From Erwinia aphidicola (GTDB lineage: Bacteria; Pseudomonadota; Gammaproteobacteria; Enterobacterales; Enterobacteriaceae): DNA of 64,000 bases. This document shows positions 30,969 to 40,765 of the stretch, one piece after another; the first letter of the stretch is position 1; each line of letters opens with the position of its first letter. Both the position numbers and the translations under genes were made by a program. The notes beneath the pieces were generated by a model. That model was not told the origin of the DNA, made no database searches, and worked only from the letters and a program-made list of their open reading frames with translations. Location: assembly GCF_024169515.1 (NCBI RefSeq), contig NZ_JAMKCQ010000001.1, positions 1 through 64,000 on the forward strand, written 5' to 3'.

Positions 30969-31769
30969 CTACCACCACTGATGGAAATGGTGCACCGGGC
31001 CGTGCCCGTGGCCGACTTCCAGCGAGTCAGCCTGCTCCAGCGCCCCCTGCAGCCACTGCTTGGCGGCCTGCACCGTCGTTACCCAGTTATCATGGCGCGG
31101 ACGCAGCGCTGCCAGCGCCGCCGAGAGCGTGCAGCCGGTGCCGTGGGTGTTGCGCGTGTTAATACGCGGTGCGGTGAAGCGCTGTTCTAACTCGCGGGTT
31201 AACAGCCAGTCAGGGCTCTCCTCTTCGCTGAGGTGGCCGCCCTTCATCAGCACAGCCTGGCAGCCGAGCGCCAGCAGCGCCCGCCCTTGTGCGCGCATCT
31301 CGGTTTCGTTGCGCGCGGGCTGGCACTGTAACAGAGCCGCAGCTTCAGGCAGGTTTGGGGTGATCAACGATACCTGCGGCAGCAGGCGTTCGCGTAGCGT
31401 GGCAACGGCCTCCACCGAGAGCAGCGGATCGCCGCTTTTCGCCAGCATCACCGTATCCAGCACCACCCACGGTGCGCTGGCACCCTTCAGGCGATCGGCC
31501 ACCACGTCGACGATGGCACTTTCCGCCAGCATGCCGATTTTAATGGTGTCGATGCGCACGTCGGACAGCACCGAATCCAGCTGCGCGGCGACAAAATCCG
31601 GCTCAATGCGATACACCGACTGCACCCCGGTGGTGTTTTGCGCCACCAGCGCGGTGATCACGCTGGTGCCGTAAGCGCCCAGCGCGGAGAACGCCTTAAG
31701 ATCGGCTTGAATACCCGCCCCGCCGCTCGGGTCGGTACCGGCAATAGTCATGGCGTTGATACGTTTCAT
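30969..31769 (-). CDS. thiD: Hydroxymethylpyrimidine (phosphate) kinase ThiD
   Basis: Two-step kinase making HMP pyrophosphate for thiamine synthesis and salvage. 266 residues of the ribokinase-like fold: [20 protein letters not shown] at the start, [11 protein letters not shown], and the [15 protein letters not shown] anion-hole and catalytic loop near the C-terminus. The start overlaps the thiM stop by 4 bp (ATGA), so thiM-thiD is an operon under the TPP riboswitch upstream. Confidence 0.97.
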   Translation of the reverse strand: MKRINAMTIAGTDPSGGAGIQADLKAFSALGAYGTSVITALVAQNTTGVQSVYRIEPDFVAAQLDSVLSDVRIDTIKIGMLAESAIVDVVADRLKGASAPWVVLDTVMLAKSGDPLLSVEAVATLRERLLPQVSLITPNLPEAAALLQCQPARNETEMRAQGRALLALGCQAVLMKGGHLSEEESPDWLLTRELEQRFTAPRINTRNTHGTGCTLSAALAALRPRHDNWVTTVQAAKQWLQGALEQADSLEVGHGHGPVHHFHQWW

Positions 31770-32557
31770 ACCAGCGCCTCCGGATTGAGTTGGTACAGGG
31801 CATCGAGAAACGCCGGGATAAAGCTGCCCGGCCCCTTCACCTGCGCGGCAGCACGCTCGCCAGCCAGCGATACCACGCGGCAGGCACTGGCGACATTCAC
31901 CAGACGGTCGCCCGGCAGCGCGGCAAACCCGGCCACCACAGCCGACAGTGCACAGCCGGTACCCACCACGCGAGTCATCAATGGCGAACCGCCGCTCACG
32001 CTTAGCGTGCGCCGCCCGTCGGTAACAAAATCGACCTCGCCGGTTACCGCAATCACCGCGCCGCTGGCAAGCGCTAGGGTTTCGGCGGCCTGTAACGCTG
32101 CATCCGACGGATGCAGGCTGTCGACGCCACGCCCGCTGACCGCCTGTTTTGCCAGCGCCATGATTTCGGAAGCATTACCGCGAATCGCGGCGGGCCTGCT
32201 CGCCAGCAGCTGCTGACAGAATTCACTGCGGAAATCCAGCGCGCCGACCGCCACCGGGTCCAGCGTCCAGGCGTGTCCGGCGCCATTCGCAGCGCCGATC
32301 GCCGCACGCATCGCGTCACTGCGCGAATGCGTTAGCGTGCCGACGTTGACCAGTAAGGCATCGGCGATGGCGCTGAACTGCGCGGCTTCATCCGGGTCGA
32401 TCACCATCGCCGGGGAGGACCCCAGCGCCAGCAGCACGTTGGCGGTAAAGGTTTGCACCACGTCATTGGTCATACAGTGGATTAACGGTGATTTTTGGCG
32501 AAACAGCGCCAGAGAGTGGGCCACGTCGGCGTGGCTGAGGCTTTGAGGTTGGATCAT
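31766..32557 (-). CDS. thiM: Hydroxyethylthiazole kinase ThiM
   Basis: Phosphorylates hydroxyethylthiazole for thiamine salvage. 263 residues (E. coli 262). Shown by [44 protein letters not shown] and [20 protein letters not shown] 32557 follows GGGAGTAATC and agrees with E. coli; the longer frame to 32602 runs into the riboswitch. First gene of thiMD. Confidence 0.97.
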   Translation of the reverse strand: MIQPQSLSHADVAHSLALFRQKSPLIHCMTNDVVQTFTANVLLALGSSPAMVIDPDEAAQFSAIADALLVNVGTLTHSRSDAMRAAIGAANGAGHAWTLDPVAVGALDFRSEFCQQLLASRPAAIRGNASEIMALAKQAVSGRGVDSLHPSDAALQAAETLALASGAVIAVTGEVDFVTDGRRTLSVSGGSPLMTRVVGTGCALSAVVAGFAALPGDRLVNVASACRVVSLAGERAAAQVKGPGSFIPAFLDALYQLNPEALV

Positions 32558-32587
32558 GATTACTCCCAACCGGCGATCAAGAAGGCG

Positions 32588-32604
32588 ATGCCGGTCGGGC
32601 ATCT
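32588..32604 (-). other. Hairpin downstream of the TPP aptamer
   Basis: GATGCC - GGTCG - GGCATC between aptamer and thiM start. It could be part of the expression platform; there is no T run, so control of translation initiation is more likely than termination. Confidence 0.5.
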
Positions 32605-32685
32605 GACTTCCCTACGCTGGCATTATCCAGTTCAGGTTATGCGGGTTTTTCTCAGCCGGACGGTTAGGTCGGGCACCCCGAGTCA
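32605..32685 (-). promoter_or_regulatory. TPP riboswitch (THI element)
   Basis: On the - strand the conserved parts occur in order: ACTCGGGGTGCCC (P1/P2 side), GGCTGAGAAA, ACCCG, AACCTGAACTGGATAATGCC and AGCGTAGGGAAGTC. This is the textbook thiamine pyrophosphate aptamer, directly upstream of thiM as in E. coli, where TPP binding hides the ribosome site. Confidence 0.95.
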
Positions 32686-32883
32686 TTGATAAATCGTTAA
32701 ATTTTAGAATTCATTGCGCTGGTAGCGAATCCACAGAATACGGGGGATGGCGCTATCTTGTAAACCCATTTGTCATGCATCCGAATACCAGACGCATCTC
32801 GTAGGTGACAGGTTGCGCAACGCCCATAATCCCACCTCTTTAACCGTGCCAACACCGCAAATACATCCATAATAGAGACAGAA

Positions 32884-33615
32884 ATGAAACTTTTTATTGC
32901 CGCAACACTACTCGCCCTGTCTGCATCAGCCAGTGCAGAGACAGCGCCGCACTGGACCTATGAAGGCCAGGCTGGACCAGAAAACTGGGGGAATCTGAGC
33001 GAAAAGTTCGCCACCTGTAAAATTGGTCAGTTTCAGTCACCCATTGATATCCGCTTTGTCACTAAAGCGAATCTTCCCGCGCTAGAAATGGATTATCACT
33101 CTGAGGCGGAAAGCCTGGTGAATAACGGCCATACCTTACAGGTCACCGTGGATGATGAAGATGATTTCAAGCTGGATAACAGGATGTTTAGGCTGCGCCA
33201 GTACCACTTCCATGCGCCGAGCGAAAACCTGATCAACGGCAAGCGCTATCCGCTGGAGGTGCACTTTGTGCATGCGGATGCCAGTGGTTCACTGGCGGTA
33301 GTTGCGGTGATGTTTGAAGTGGGTGCGGAAAACAGTGCTCTCAATCCCATCCTTAAGCGCATTCCGGCTAAGTTAAACCAGAGTGTGAAGCTGGATGAGC
33401 GTTATGACCTGAAACCCCTGTTCCCGACCGATCTACACTACTACCGTTTCAGCGGCTCGCTGACCACACCACCTTGCACAGAGGGCTTGCGCTGGCTGGT
33501 GATGAAAAAGCCGGTCACCTTGTCCGCAGCACAGCTGGCGCAGTTCCAGAAAGCGCTGGCACAGAGCAACAATCGCCCGGTGCAGCCGCTGAATGGCCGT
33601 ATGGTAGTCGAGTAA
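32884..33615 (+). CDS. cah: Periplasmic alpha-carbonic anhydrase
   Basis: Zinc enzyme interconverting CO2 and bicarbonate. 243 residues with a signal peptide (about 1-18, cleavage after SASA). The alpha-class zinc histidines are H108 and H110 in QYHFHAPSEN and H127 in LEVHFVHAD; the Thr of the active site lies in GSLTTPPCTEGLRW, whose Cys can pair with C45 in ATCKIGQFQSPIDI. ATG 32884 follows GAGACAGAA. It appears to be a single gene; the 198 bp upstream separate it from the riboswitch. Confidence 0.95.
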   Translation: MKLFIAATLLALSASASAETAPHWTYEGQAGPENWGNLSEKFATCKIGQFQSPIDIRFVTKANLPALEMDYHSEAESLVNNGHTLQVTVDDEDDFKLDNRMFRLRQYHFHAPSENLINGKRYPLEVHFVHADASGSLAVVAVMFEVGAENSALNPILKRIPAKLNQSVKLDERYDLKPLFPTDLHYYRFSGSLTTPPCTEGLRWLVMKKPVTLSAAQLAQFQKALAQSNNRPVQPLNGRMVVE

Positions 33616-33623
33616 AGGCTTTT

Positions 33624-34172
33624 CTATCCCTGCTCCGCCACCAGCAGCGCCAGCGTATCCGGCTCCAGCGCCTTGAAGATATGCGGGCGATCGCCGGGAT
33701 AGCAGATGTAATCGCCGGGGAATAACTCTTCCGGCGACTCTTTCAGCCCCACCAGCGCCCGCCCCTGGGTGATGATAATATGCTCAACAGAGCCGGGAAT
33801 ATGGGGCTGTGAGAGGCGTTCCTCGCCAGGCTGGGTGATCAGCAGATAGATATCCCGCCGCGCGCCCGGCGGACAGCTGGCCAGCAGAATGGCCTCATAG
33901 TTGCCGCGCTCGGCCACCACTTTACTTCCCTCTCCACGCCGTACCACCTGAGTCTTATTGCTCTCCGGCTCCAGCAGTTTAGCAAACGGGATATTCAGCG
34001 CCACGCACAGCGCCCACAGCGTTTCCAGGCTGGGATTGCCGTTACCCGCCTCCAGCTGCGACAGCGTGGATTTAGCGATCTCTGCCCGCCGGGCGACTTC
34101 GGCCAGCGACAGCCCTGCGCGCGTCCGCTCGCGCACCAGGCTTTGGGCAATCAGGGCGATTGGCTGGGTCAT
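33624..34172 (-). CDS. XRE-cupin transcription regulator
   Basis: Putative repressor or activator of the divergent azlCD genes. 182 residues: N-terminal Cro/C1-type helix-turn-helix (about 10-65, RAGLSLAEVARRAEIAKSTL then LEAGNGNPSLETLWALC), a linker, and a C-terminal cupin barrel (about 110-178, PHIPGSVEHIIITQGRA, FPGDYICYPGDRPHIF). This HTH-plus-cupin form is common for small-metabolite regulators. The 103-bp divergent gap contains overlapping palindromes that fit as its operator. Confidence 0.88.
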   Translation of the reverse strand: MTQPIALIAQSLVRERTRAGLSLAEVARRAEIAKSTLSQLEAGNGNPSLETLWALCVALNIPFAKLLEPESNKTQVVRRGEGSKVVAERGNYEAILLASCPPGARRDIYLLITQPGEERLSQPHIPGSVEHIIITQGRALVGLKESPEELFPGDYICYPGDRPHIFKALEPDTLALLVAEQG

Positions 34173-34185
34173 GCCTTACCTCACA

Positions 34186-34212
34186 GTTCGTTAAAACGAA
34201 CGAAACGTTCGT
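34186..34212. promoter_or_regulatory. Overlapping palindromes, candidate operator of the XRE-cupin regulator
   Basis: GTTCGTT-AA-AACGAAC (34186-34201) overlaps ACGAACG-AAA-CGTTCGT (34196-34212). A further TTTCGTTCGA copy at 34251-34260 falls about where transcription of azlC would begin, downstream of TATAAT at 34240-34245. Repeated TTCGTT/AACGAA units in a divergent gap point to the neighbouring regulator. Confidence 0.7.
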
Positions 34213-34275
34213 CTTGATAACCTATTCTAATGCGTTCATTATAATGGCAGTTTCGTTCGATAGGGTTAGAAAAGC

Positions 34276-34938
34276 ATGTTTAGCCACAATTTTTCCTCGC
34301 TGACGCCCGCCACGCGTAAGGCGATCTACCTGATCTGCCTTGCCGTTGGCGTGGTGGGTGTTTCCTACGGTTCTCTGGCAACGGCTTACGGTTTTCCGCT
34401 GTGGGTGCCGCTGTTCTCCTCGCTGTTTGTGCTGGCCGGGGCGTCAGAGTTTATGTTTATCGCCATTATTGCCAGCGGCGGCAATCCGTTAGCCGCCGCC
34501 GCCGCCGGGCTGCTGGTCAATGCCCGCCATTTTCCGTTTGGCATTGCGGTGCGCGACCTGGTCGGTTCACGCCTCTCCGCGCTGCTTGGCTGCCATATTA
34601 TGAATGACGAAAGCGTGGTATTTGGCCTGTCGCAGTCCACGCCGCAGCAGCGTAAGGCCGCATTCTGGCTGTGCGGGCTAGGGGTGGCGATCGTCTGGCC
34701 GCTTGGGGCGCTGATCGGCAGCCTGATTGGCACCCTGCTGCCCGATACCAGCGTGATTGGGCTGGATGCCGTGTTCCCGGCGATCCTGCTGGCGCTGGTG
34801 ATCCCGGCGTTTAAGTCTCGTACCACCCTGACGCGCGCCTCCTGTGGCGCGGCGCTGTCGCTGCTGGCAGTGCCGTTTACTCCGGTCGGCTTACCGGTGC
34901 TGCTGTCGATGGCCGGCCTGCTGGCGAGGAGGAAATAA
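34276..34938 (+). CDS. azlC: AzlC-family branched-chain amino acid exporter, large subunit
   Basis: Large membrane subunit of an AzlCD-type exporter (YgaZH family), exporting branched-chain or related amino acids. 220 residues, mostly hydrophobic, about five spans. Family features: SYGSLATAYGFPLWVPLFSS, AGASEFMFIAII, GLLVNARHFPFGIAVRD, and NDESVVFGLSQ. ATG 34276. It overlaps azlD by one base (TAATG). Faces the XRE-cupin regulator. Confidence 0.9.
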   Translation: MFSHNFSSLTPATRKAIYLICLAVGVVGVSYGSLATAYGFPLWVPLFSSLFVLAGASEFMFIAIIASGGNPLAAAAAGLLVNARHFPFGIAVRDLVGSRLSALLGCHIMNDESVVFGLSQSTPQQRKAAFWLCGLGVAIVWPLGALIGSLIGTLLPDTSVIGLDAVFPAILLALVIPAFKSRTTLTRASCGAALSLLAVPFTPVGLPVLLSMAGLLARRK

Positions 34939-35261
34939 TGCCCGCTCACTCTTTGATCATCAGCGGTATCGCGATTCTGGCGCTCGGCACCTGGCTGATG
35001 CGTTTTGCCGGAGCAAAACTCGGTAACCGCATGGCGCTGTCAGAAAATGCGCGCACGCTGCTCTCCGATGCCGCCACCACGCTGCTGTTTGCCGTTGCCC
35101 TGGCGAATACCTTCTATGAAGGGGTACATTTTGCCGGGATTGCCCGCGTGGCTGGGGTGGCCGTGGCCGTGCTGCTGGCCTGGCGTAAGGCGCCGCTGAT
35201 CGTCGTGATCTTCGCGGCGGCGCTGGTCACCGCCCTGCTGCGTTATGCCGGGGTCAGCTAA
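34938..35261 (+). CDS. azlD: AzlD-family exporter, small subunit
   Basis: Small membrane partner of AzlC (YgaH-like). 107 residues with four predicted spans. ILALGTWLMRFAG at the start and SDAATTLLFAVALANTFYEG are typical. ATG 34938 follows GAGGAGGAAATA and shares a base with the azlC stop. A terminator follows at 35316. Confidence 0.88.
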   Translation: MPAHSLIISGIAILALGTWLMRFAGAKLGNRMALSENARTLLSDAATTLLFAVALANTFYEGVHFAGIARVAGVAVAVLLAWRKAPLIVVIFAAALVTALLRYAGVS

Positions 35262-35315
35262 CCGCCTTTACGCGCTTTTTCTTCTTCAGAAACGGCTGTT
35301 TTGCGATAAACTCTG

Positions 35316-35337
35316 CGCCGTTGCCACACGGCGTTTT
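35316..35337 (+). terminator. Terminator after azlCD
   Basis: CGCCGT - TGCCAC - ACGGCG - TTTT, 17 bp before the next ATG. Confidence 0.65.
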
Positions 35338-35354
35338 GCTGCAGGAGTTTCATC

Positions 35355-35780
35355 ATGAATATTCGTCCGTTTACCGAAGCTGACCGCCCCTTTTTGCGCA
35401 CGCTGTTTCTCGCCTCGCGCAAGGCGAACTGGACCTGGCTGGACGACGCCGAATGGCAGTTAGAGGATTTTGACCGCGTGACGCTCGGCGAGCGCGTGCT
35501 GGTGGCAGAAGAGGACGGGCACCGCGTGGGTTTTGCCGCGGTGCTGGATAACGATAACTTTTTGCACAGCCTGTTTATTGACCCGGCCTGGCAGGGCAGC
35601 GGCGCGGGCAGCGCGCTGTTGCAGGCGGTACAGAACAGCTTTACCTCTACCGGGGCGCTCAAGTGCCTGGCGGAAAACTTACAGGCGCAGAGCTTCTATA
35701 AAAAGCACGGCTGGCGGGTAGTGGCGCAGGGCGAGAGCGACCAGGGTGAATACCTGTTAATGCACTACGTGCTGAAATAG
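35355..35780 (+). CDS. GNAT-family N-acetyltransferase
   Basis: Acetyl-CoA-dependent acetyltransferase of unknown substrate. 141 residues, single GNAT domain. Motif A is SLFIDPAWQGSGAGSALLQ (acetyl-CoA pyrophosphate loop QGSGAG), and the motif B region reads LQAQSFYKKHGWRVV. ATG 35355 follows CAGGAG. Not evidently co-transcribed with azlCD because of the terminator between them. Confidence 0.88.
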   Translation: MNIRPFTEADRPFLRTLFLASRKANWTWLDDAEWQLEDFDRVTLGERVLVAEEDGHRVGFAAVLDNDNFLHSLFIDPAWQGSGAGSALLQAVQNSFTSTGALKCLAENLQAQSFYKKHGWRVVAQGESDQGEYLLMHYVLK

Positions 35781-35890
35781 CCGCCACCGCAGCATCACAC
35801 CTGCACTGAAATATAAAATCGGCTTGCCGCCTGTCGAACACAACCGACTATAATGCGGTTTTAGCTCTAAGAATGGCGCCAGAACCGACG

Positions 35891-36139
35891 ATGACCAACA
35901 GACCTCTTCACGAACAGGCGGGCGTAAGCAAAAACGCTTATGAGATGCTGCAATATCTGAAGCGCATTGCGCGTGGCGACAAGGCCTTTACTATCCAGGA
36001 CACCCTGCTCAACCACCGCTGCAACGTGACGCCGGATAATGACTTTACCCTGATTAACCAGCTGTTTGACGGCGGGAAAATCGATTTTGATTATTCGATG
36101 GTGGATGGCTTCCAGCAGCGGCACGTGCGTTTAGTGTGA
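35891..36139 (+). CDS. Small unrecognised conserved-looking protein
   Basis: Function unknown. 82 residues from ATG 35891 (MTNRPLHEQAG); an upstream in-frame ATG at 35873 would add six residues and neither has a clear Shine-Dalgarno. The protein is soluble and mixed in charge, with two helical stretches (SKNAYEMLQYLKRIARG and NDFTLINQLFDGG). Codon use and GC match the backbone, and it is followed closely by a REP-like unit, which supports a real gene. Confidence 0.65.
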   Translation: MTNRPLHEQAGVSKNAYEMLQYLKRIARGDKAFTIQDTLLNHRCNVTPDNDFTLINQLFDGGKIDFDYSMVDGFQQRHVRLV

Positions 36140-36152
36140 AATATCTTAAACA

Positions 36153-36182
36153 GGCCGACCAGAATAAAGGTCGGCCCCCTAC
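36153..36182 (-). repeat. REP-like palindrome (unit 8)
   Basis: GGCCGACC, A-rich loop, GGTCGGCC then CCCTAC, between the small gene and convergent mrp. Confidence 0.8.
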
Positions 36183-36194
36183 AAAGATAGAGAA

Positions 36195-37307
36195 TTACAG
36201 CGCGCGGAAGGCGATATCCTGCGGGATAACGTCGCCCTGCCAGTAAAGCTGGGCCGCCACGGCGTTCGCCAGCTGGCGGTAAAGGCGCGTAAACTCACTG
36301 TCCGGTCGGCGCACCACGGTTGGCTCACCAGCATCGAGGTCTTCGCGCAGGCTGATGTGCAGCGGCATCTGACTCAGCAGCCGGGTGTGATACTGCGCCG
36401 CCAGCTTCTCCGCCCCGCCGGTGCCAAAGATCGGTTCATGATGGCCGCACTGGCTACAGATATGCATGCTCATATTTTCCACCACGCCCAGTACCGGAAC
36501 GTTGACCTTCTCGAACATCACAATGCCCTTGCGCGCATCCAACAGCGCAATATCCTGCGGTGTGGTGACCACTATCGCCCCGGTCACCGGCACGTTCTGC
36601 GCCAGCGTCAGCTGGATGTCTCCGGTGCCTGGCGGCATATCGAGGATCAGGTAATCCAGCTCCGGCCACAGCGTTTCATTCAGCAGCTGCATCAGCGCCT
36701 TGCTGGCCATCGGGCCGCGCCACACCATGGCGTTATCTTCGCTGACCAGGTAGCCAATCGAGTTGGTTGCCAGGCCGTGCGCCACGATCGGCGCCATATG
36801 CGTGCCGTCCGGTGAGGTCGGGCGCTGATCTTCCACGCCCAGCATGTCCGGGATCGACGGGCCGTAGATATCCGCATCCAGCAAACCCACTTTCGCCCCT
36901 TCCGCGGCCAGCGCCAGCGCCAGATTCACCGCCGTGGTCGATTTCCCCACCCCGCCCTTGCCGGAGCTGATGGCGATAATATTTTTCACGCCGTTGGTGC
37001 CCGGGCGGTTTTTCACCCGCTGCAGCGTGGCGACATCCAGCGTTAAGCGCCAGTTAATCGCGGTAGCTCGGGTCAGGCGCAGCAGCTCGGCGCTGAGCGA
37101 AGCTTTCAGCTCCTCAAACGGGCTTTGCCAGACAAACGGCATGCCCAATTCGATATGCAGCGTATTATCCATCAGCGCGCAGTGGCGTAACGCCTTCAAC
37201 GTCGTGAGGTTGTGCTGCAGAGTGGGGTGTTCAAACGTCGTCAGCACGCCCATCACGATAGCACGCAGCGCCTCGGGGGAGTGATGCCCCCTGGATTGTG
37301 AAGTCAT
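36195..37307 (-). CDS. mrp: Iron-sulfur cluster carrier Mrp/ApbC
   Basis: P-loop ATPase that carries Fe-S clusters to apoproteins. 370 residues, co-linear with E. coli Mrp (369). An N-terminal MIP18-like segment (EALRAIVMGVLTTFEHPTL), deviant Walker A SSGKGGVGKSTTAVN, LDADIYGPS, DMPPGTGD and the C-terminal CxxC of CSQCGHHEP that binds the cluster. ATG 37307 follows AAGGAACCGAG. It is divergent from metG, as in E. coli. Confidence 0.96.
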   Translation of the reverse strand: MTSQSRGHHSPEALRAIVMGVLTTFEHPTLQHNLTTLKALRHCALMDNTLHIELGMPFVWQSPFEELKASLSAELLRLTRATAINWRLTLDVATLQRVKNRPGTNGVKNIIAISSGKGGVGKSTTAVNLALALAAEGAKVGLLDADIYGPSIPDMLGVEDQRPTSPDGTHMAPIVAHGLATNSIGYLVSEDNAMVWRGPMASKALMQLLNETLWPELDYLILDMPPGTGDIQLTLAQNVPVTGAIVVTTPQDIALLDARKGIVMFEKVNVPVLGVVENMSMHICSQCGHHEPIFGTGGAEKLAAQYHTRLLSQMPLHISLREDLDAGEPTVVRRPDSEFTRLYRQLANAVAAQLYWQGDVIPQDIAFRAL

Positions 37308-37490
37308 CTCGGTTCCTTGATATTGCTGGTGGTTTTGTTCGATATCTGCGTTTAAGCATATCAGATCTGCCATGTACTGACCTTAGCCGCTGGAAAAATC
37401 CTCGGGCAGTAGAAGCCCTTGTTTACGCAGGGTCCGGCAATCGGTTACCATCTAAACCCCTTTTTCAACAGGTATGAGCTAAGTCTCACT

Positions 37491-39521
37491 ATGACTCAAG
37501 TCGCGAAAAAAATTTTGGTAACGTGCGCACTGCCGTACGCTAACGGCTCCATCCATCTCGGCCACATGCTCGAGCATATCCAGGCAGATATTTGGGTCCG
37601 ATACCAGCGAATGCGCGGCAATCAGGTTTACTTCATCTGTGCCGATGACGCACACGGTACGCCAATCATGCTGAAAGCTCAGCAGATGGGTATTGCGCCG
37701 GAGCAGATGATTGCCGAGATGAGTCAGGAACATCAGACCGACTTTGCCGGTTTCGAAATCAGCTATGACAACTACCACTCGACGCACAGCGAAGAGAACC
37801 GTGAGCTGTCTGAGCTTATCTATACTCGTCTGAAAGAGAACGGTTTTATTAAGAACCGTACCATCTCTCAGCTCTACGATCCGGAAAAAGGCATGTTCCT
37901 GCCGGACCGTTTTGTTAAAGGCACCTGCCCGAAATGTAAATCTCCGGATCAGTACGGCGACAACTGTGAAGTGTGCTCGGCCACGTACAGCCCGACCGAA
38001 CTGATCGACCCGAAATCGGTGATTTCTGGCGCCACGCCGGTGATGCGTGACTCTGAGCACTTCTTCTTTGACCTGCCAGAGTTCAGCGCCATGCTGCAGG
38101 CGTGGACGCGCTCCGGCGCGCTGCAGGAGCAGGTGGCGAATAAGATGCAGGAGTGGTTTGAATCCGGCCTGCAGCAGTGGGATATCTCGCGCGATGCCCC
38201 CTACTTCGGCTTCGAAATTCCCGGTGCGCCGGGCAAATACTTCTACGTCTGGCTGGATGCCCCCATCGGTTACATGGGCTCGTTCAAGAACCTGTGTGAT
38301 AAGCGTGGCGACATCAACTTTGACGACTTCTGGAAGAAAGATTCGGACGCCGAGCTGTACCACTTCATCGGCAAGGACATCGTCTACTTCCACAGCCTGT
38401 TCTGGCCGGCGATGCTGGAAGGCAGCAATTTCCGCAAGCCTACCAACCTGTTTGTGCACGGCTATGTCACGGTCAACGGCGCGAAAATGTCTAAATCGCG
38501 CGGCACCTTTATTAAGGCCAGCACCTGGTTGCAGCACCTGGATGCCGACAGCCTGCGCTACTACTACGCGGCCAAGCTCTCTTCGCGTATCGACGATATC
38601 GACCTCAATCTGGAAGATTACGTGCAGCGCGTTAATGCGGACATCGTAAACAAGGTGGTGAACCTGGCCTCGCGCAATGCCGGTTTCATCAACAAACGCT
38701 TTGGCGGCCAGCTGTCTGCTGAACTGGCCGACCCGGCGCTGTACAAAACCTTTACTGATGCCGCTGAGAGCATTGGCGAAGCCTGGACCAGCCGTGAATT
38801 TAGCCGTGCCATCCGCGAAATCATGGCGCTGGCCGACGTGGCCAACCGCTATGTTGACGAGCAGGCTCCGTGGGTAGTGGCGAAGCAGGAAGGCCGCGAT
38901 GCCGATCTACAGGCGATCTGTTCAATGGGCATCAATATGTTCCGCGTGCTGATGACCTGGCTGAAGCCGGTGATGCCTTCGCTGGCCGAGCGCACCGAAG
39001 CCTTCCTGAATCAGGAACTGAGCTGGGACGGCATTCAGCAGCCGCTGCTGAGCCACAACATTTCGGCGTTCAAGGCGCTGTATAACCGCGTTGAAATGGA
39101 CAAGGTTAACGGCCTGATTGAAGCCTCGAAAGAAGATGCCGCGGCGGCAAAAGCACCGGCTAGCGGCCCGCTGGCGGACGACCCGATCGCTGAAACCATC
39201 AGCTTTGACGACTTCGCCAAAGTTGATATGCGTATCGCGCTGATTGAGAATGCCGAGTTCGTTGAAGGTTCTGACAAGCTGCTGCGCCTGTCGCTGGATC
39301 TCGGCGGCGAGAAGCGCAACGTGTTTTCCGGCATCCGCGCCGCCTATCCTGACCCGGCGCTGCTGGTCGGCCGCCTGACGGTGATGGTAGCGAACCTGGC
39401 GCCGCGTAAAATGCGCTTTGGCATCTCGGAAGGAATGGTGATGGCAGCCGGTCCTGGCGGGAAGGATATCTTCCTGCTCAGCCCTGACAGCGGCGCACAG
39501 CCAGGCCAGGCGGTTAAGTAA
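37491..39521 (+). CDS. metG: Methionyl-tRNA synthetase MetG
   Basis: Charges tRNA-Met in the cytoplasm. 676 residues (E. coli 677). HIGH motif as HLGH at 22-25, four-cysteine zinc knuckle (C146, C149, C159, C162), KMSKS at 332-336 and a C-terminal Trbp111-like dimerisation and tRNA-binding domain from about residue 570 ([15 protein letters not shown]). The [18 protein letters not shown] linker precedes it. ATG 37491 is set by homology; the frame is open upstream to a TTG at 37419. Confidence 0.98.
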   Translation: MTQVAKKILVTCALPYANGSIHLGHMLEHIQADIWVRYQRMRGNQVYFICADDAHGTPIMLKAQQMGIAPEQMIAEMSQEHQTDFAGFEISYDNYHSTHSEENRELSELIYTRLKENGFIKNRTISQLYDPEKGMFLPDRFVKGTCPKCKSPDQYGDNCEVCSATYSPTELIDPKSVISGATPVMRDSEHFFFDLPEFSAMLQAWTRSGALQEQVANKMQEWFESGLQQWDISRDAPYFGFEIPGAPGKYFYVWLDAPIGYMGSFKNLCDKRGDINFDDFWKKDSDAELYHFIGKDIVYFHSLFWPAMLEGSNFRKPTNLFVHGYVTVNGAKMSKSRGTFIKASTWLQHLDADSLRYYYAAKLSSRIDDIDLNLEDYVQRVNADIVNKVVNLASRNAGFINKRFGGQLSAELADPALYKTFTDAAESIGEAWTSREFSRAIREIMALADVANRYVDEQAPWVVAKQEGRDADLQAICSMGINMFRVLMTWLKPVMPSLAERTEAFLNQELSWDGIQQPLLSHNISAFKALYNRVEMDKVNGLIEASKEDAAAAKAPASGPLADDPIAETISFDDFAKVDMRIALIENAEFVEGSDKLLRLSLDLGGEKRNVFSGIRAAYPDPALLVGRLTVMVANLAPRKMRFGISEGMVMAAGPGGKDIFLLSPDSGAQPGQAVK

Positions 39522-39525
39522 CTTC

Positions 39526-39573
39526 GTAGGGGCGGGGCATGCCCCGCCCGGGTCAGGCATGCCTGACCCCTAC
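39526..39573. repeat. Inverted pair of REP-like palindromes (units 9 and 10)
   Basis: GTAG, then GGGCGGGGC-AT-GCCCCGCCC, then GGGTCAGGC-AT-GCCTGACCC, then CTAC. The two perfect palindromes face each other with GTAG/CTAC tags at the outer ends, a BIME-like composite four bases after metG. Confidence 0.85.
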
Positions 39574-39603
39574 GGCGATTGTCGTTCAATCCTGGGGCCG
39601 ACC

Positions 39604-39999
39604 ATGCGCAACGTTCCGCTTGTTTTATGGCAATACCTCCGCGCCTTCTTCATAATCTACCTCTGTCTTTTTGCCGGTCGCGGCATTGAAACCCTGTTGC
39701 CCGTCGCCATCCCCGGTAGCATTCTCGGTATGCTGCTGCTGTTTGCTCTGCTCGCTTCACAGCTGCTGCCCGTTCACTGGGTGAAACCCGGCTGTCATTT
39801 GCTGATCCGCTATATGGCACTGCTATTCGTGCCGATCAGCGTCGGCGTGATGAACGATATGGATATTCTCACCGCCCAGTTTGCCCCAATTGTGCTCTCC
39901 TGCATTGTCAGCACCCTGATTGTACTGGTGACCGTCGGCCTGATTTCGCAGCGCCTCAACGATCGCCACATCCAGCGGGCGGGAGGCGAAAATGAGTGA
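39604..39999 (+). CDS. yohJ: LrgA/CidA-family membrane protein YohJ
   Basis: Small holin-like membrane protein of the CidA/LrgA (UPF0299) family. 131 residues, four spans; [20 protein letters not shown] and [15 protein letters not shown] are family signatures. Partner of YohK; the pair in E. coli is linked to 3-hydroxypropionate and pyruvate-related transport or to murein hydrolase control, but the function is unsettled. ATG 39604 chosen by homology. It overlaps yohK by 8 bp. Confidence 0.93.
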   Translation: MRNVPLVLWQYLRAFFIIYLCLFAGRGIETLLPVAIPGSILGMLLLFALLASQLLPVHWVKPGCHLLIRYMALLFVPISVGVMNDMDILTAQFAPIVLSCIVSTLIVLVTVGLISQRLNDRHIQRAGGENE

Positions 40000-40684
40000 T
40001 ATCTGGTGGTCGCTACCGCTGACCATTGCGGTGTTCTTCGCGGCGCGAAGGCTGGCGGCGAAAGTGAAAGTGTCGATCGTCAATCCGCTGCTGATCGCCA
40101 TGGCGGTGATTATTCCGCTACTTTTGCTGCTGCAGCTGCCCTATACGCGCTACTTTCAGGGCAGCAAGCTGCTCAATGACCTGCTGCAACCGGCCGTGGT
40201 AGCGCTGGCGCTGCCGCTGTATGAGCAGATGCATCAGATCCGCGCACGCTGGAAATCGATTATCAGCGTATGCTTTATCGGTAGCCTGACGGCGATGATC
40301 TCCGGCACCGCGATTGCGCTGTGGCTGGGCGCAACGCCGCAGATCACCGCTACCCTGCTGCCGAAATCGGTCACCACGCCGATTGCGATGGCAGTTTCCG
40401 GTACGCTGGGCGGCATCCCGGCGATCAGCGCCATCTGCGTGCTGCTGGCCGGGGTGCTCGGCGCGGTGTTCGGCCATATGCTGCTGAACCTGCTGAAGGT
40501 GCGCAGTAAAGCGGCGCGCGGGCTGGCGATTGGTAATGCATCACACGCTCTTGGCACCGCTCGCGCTGCTGAAGTGGACTATCAGGAGGGCGCATTCAGT
40601 TCGCTGGCGCTGGTACTGTGCGGGATTATCACTTCCCTGCTGGCGCCGTTTATTTTCCCGCTGCTGATGGCGCTGTGGGGGTAA
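39992..40684 (+). CDS. yohK: LrgB-family membrane protein YohK
   Basis: Polytopic LrgB/CidB partner of YohJ. 230 residues (E. coli 231). Signatures: [48 protein letters not shown] and [23 protein letters not shown] 39992 lies within the yohJ end, so the two are coupled. The message likely ends at the hairpin 40766-40793, which overlaps the cdd promoter. Confidence 0.94.
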   Translation: MSDIWWSLPLTIAVFFAARRLAAKVKVSIVNPLLIAMAVIIPLLLLLQLPYTRYFQGSKLLNDLLQPAVVALALPLYEQMHQIRARWKSIISVCFIGSLTAMISGTAIALWLGATPQITATLLPKSVTTPIAMAVSGTLGGIPAISAICVLLAGVLGAVFGHMLLNLLKVRSKAARGLAIGNASHALGTARAAEVDYQEGAFSSLALVLCGIITSLLAPFIFPLLMALWG

Positions 40685-40688
40685 AACT

Positions 40689-40754
40689 TGCGATAAGTCT
40701 CGCAATTTGTTGATCGTTTTCATGTATTGCATTGATAGAGCGATTCAGATCACA
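40689..40754 (+). promoter_or_regulatory. cdd promoter with two CRP sites
   Basis: TGCGA-TAAGTC-TCGCA (40689-40704) and AGCGA-TTCAGA-TCACA (40739-40754) are 50 bp apart, centres 40696.5 and 40746.5. For a start near 40788 they sit at about -91.5 and -41.5, as at the E. coli cdd promoter (CRP plus CytR). ATTGCATT between them resembles the CytR half-site GTTGCATT. TAGCAC at 40776-40781 is a weak -10. Confidence 0.6.
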
Positions 40755-40765
40755 TATAAATGGCT

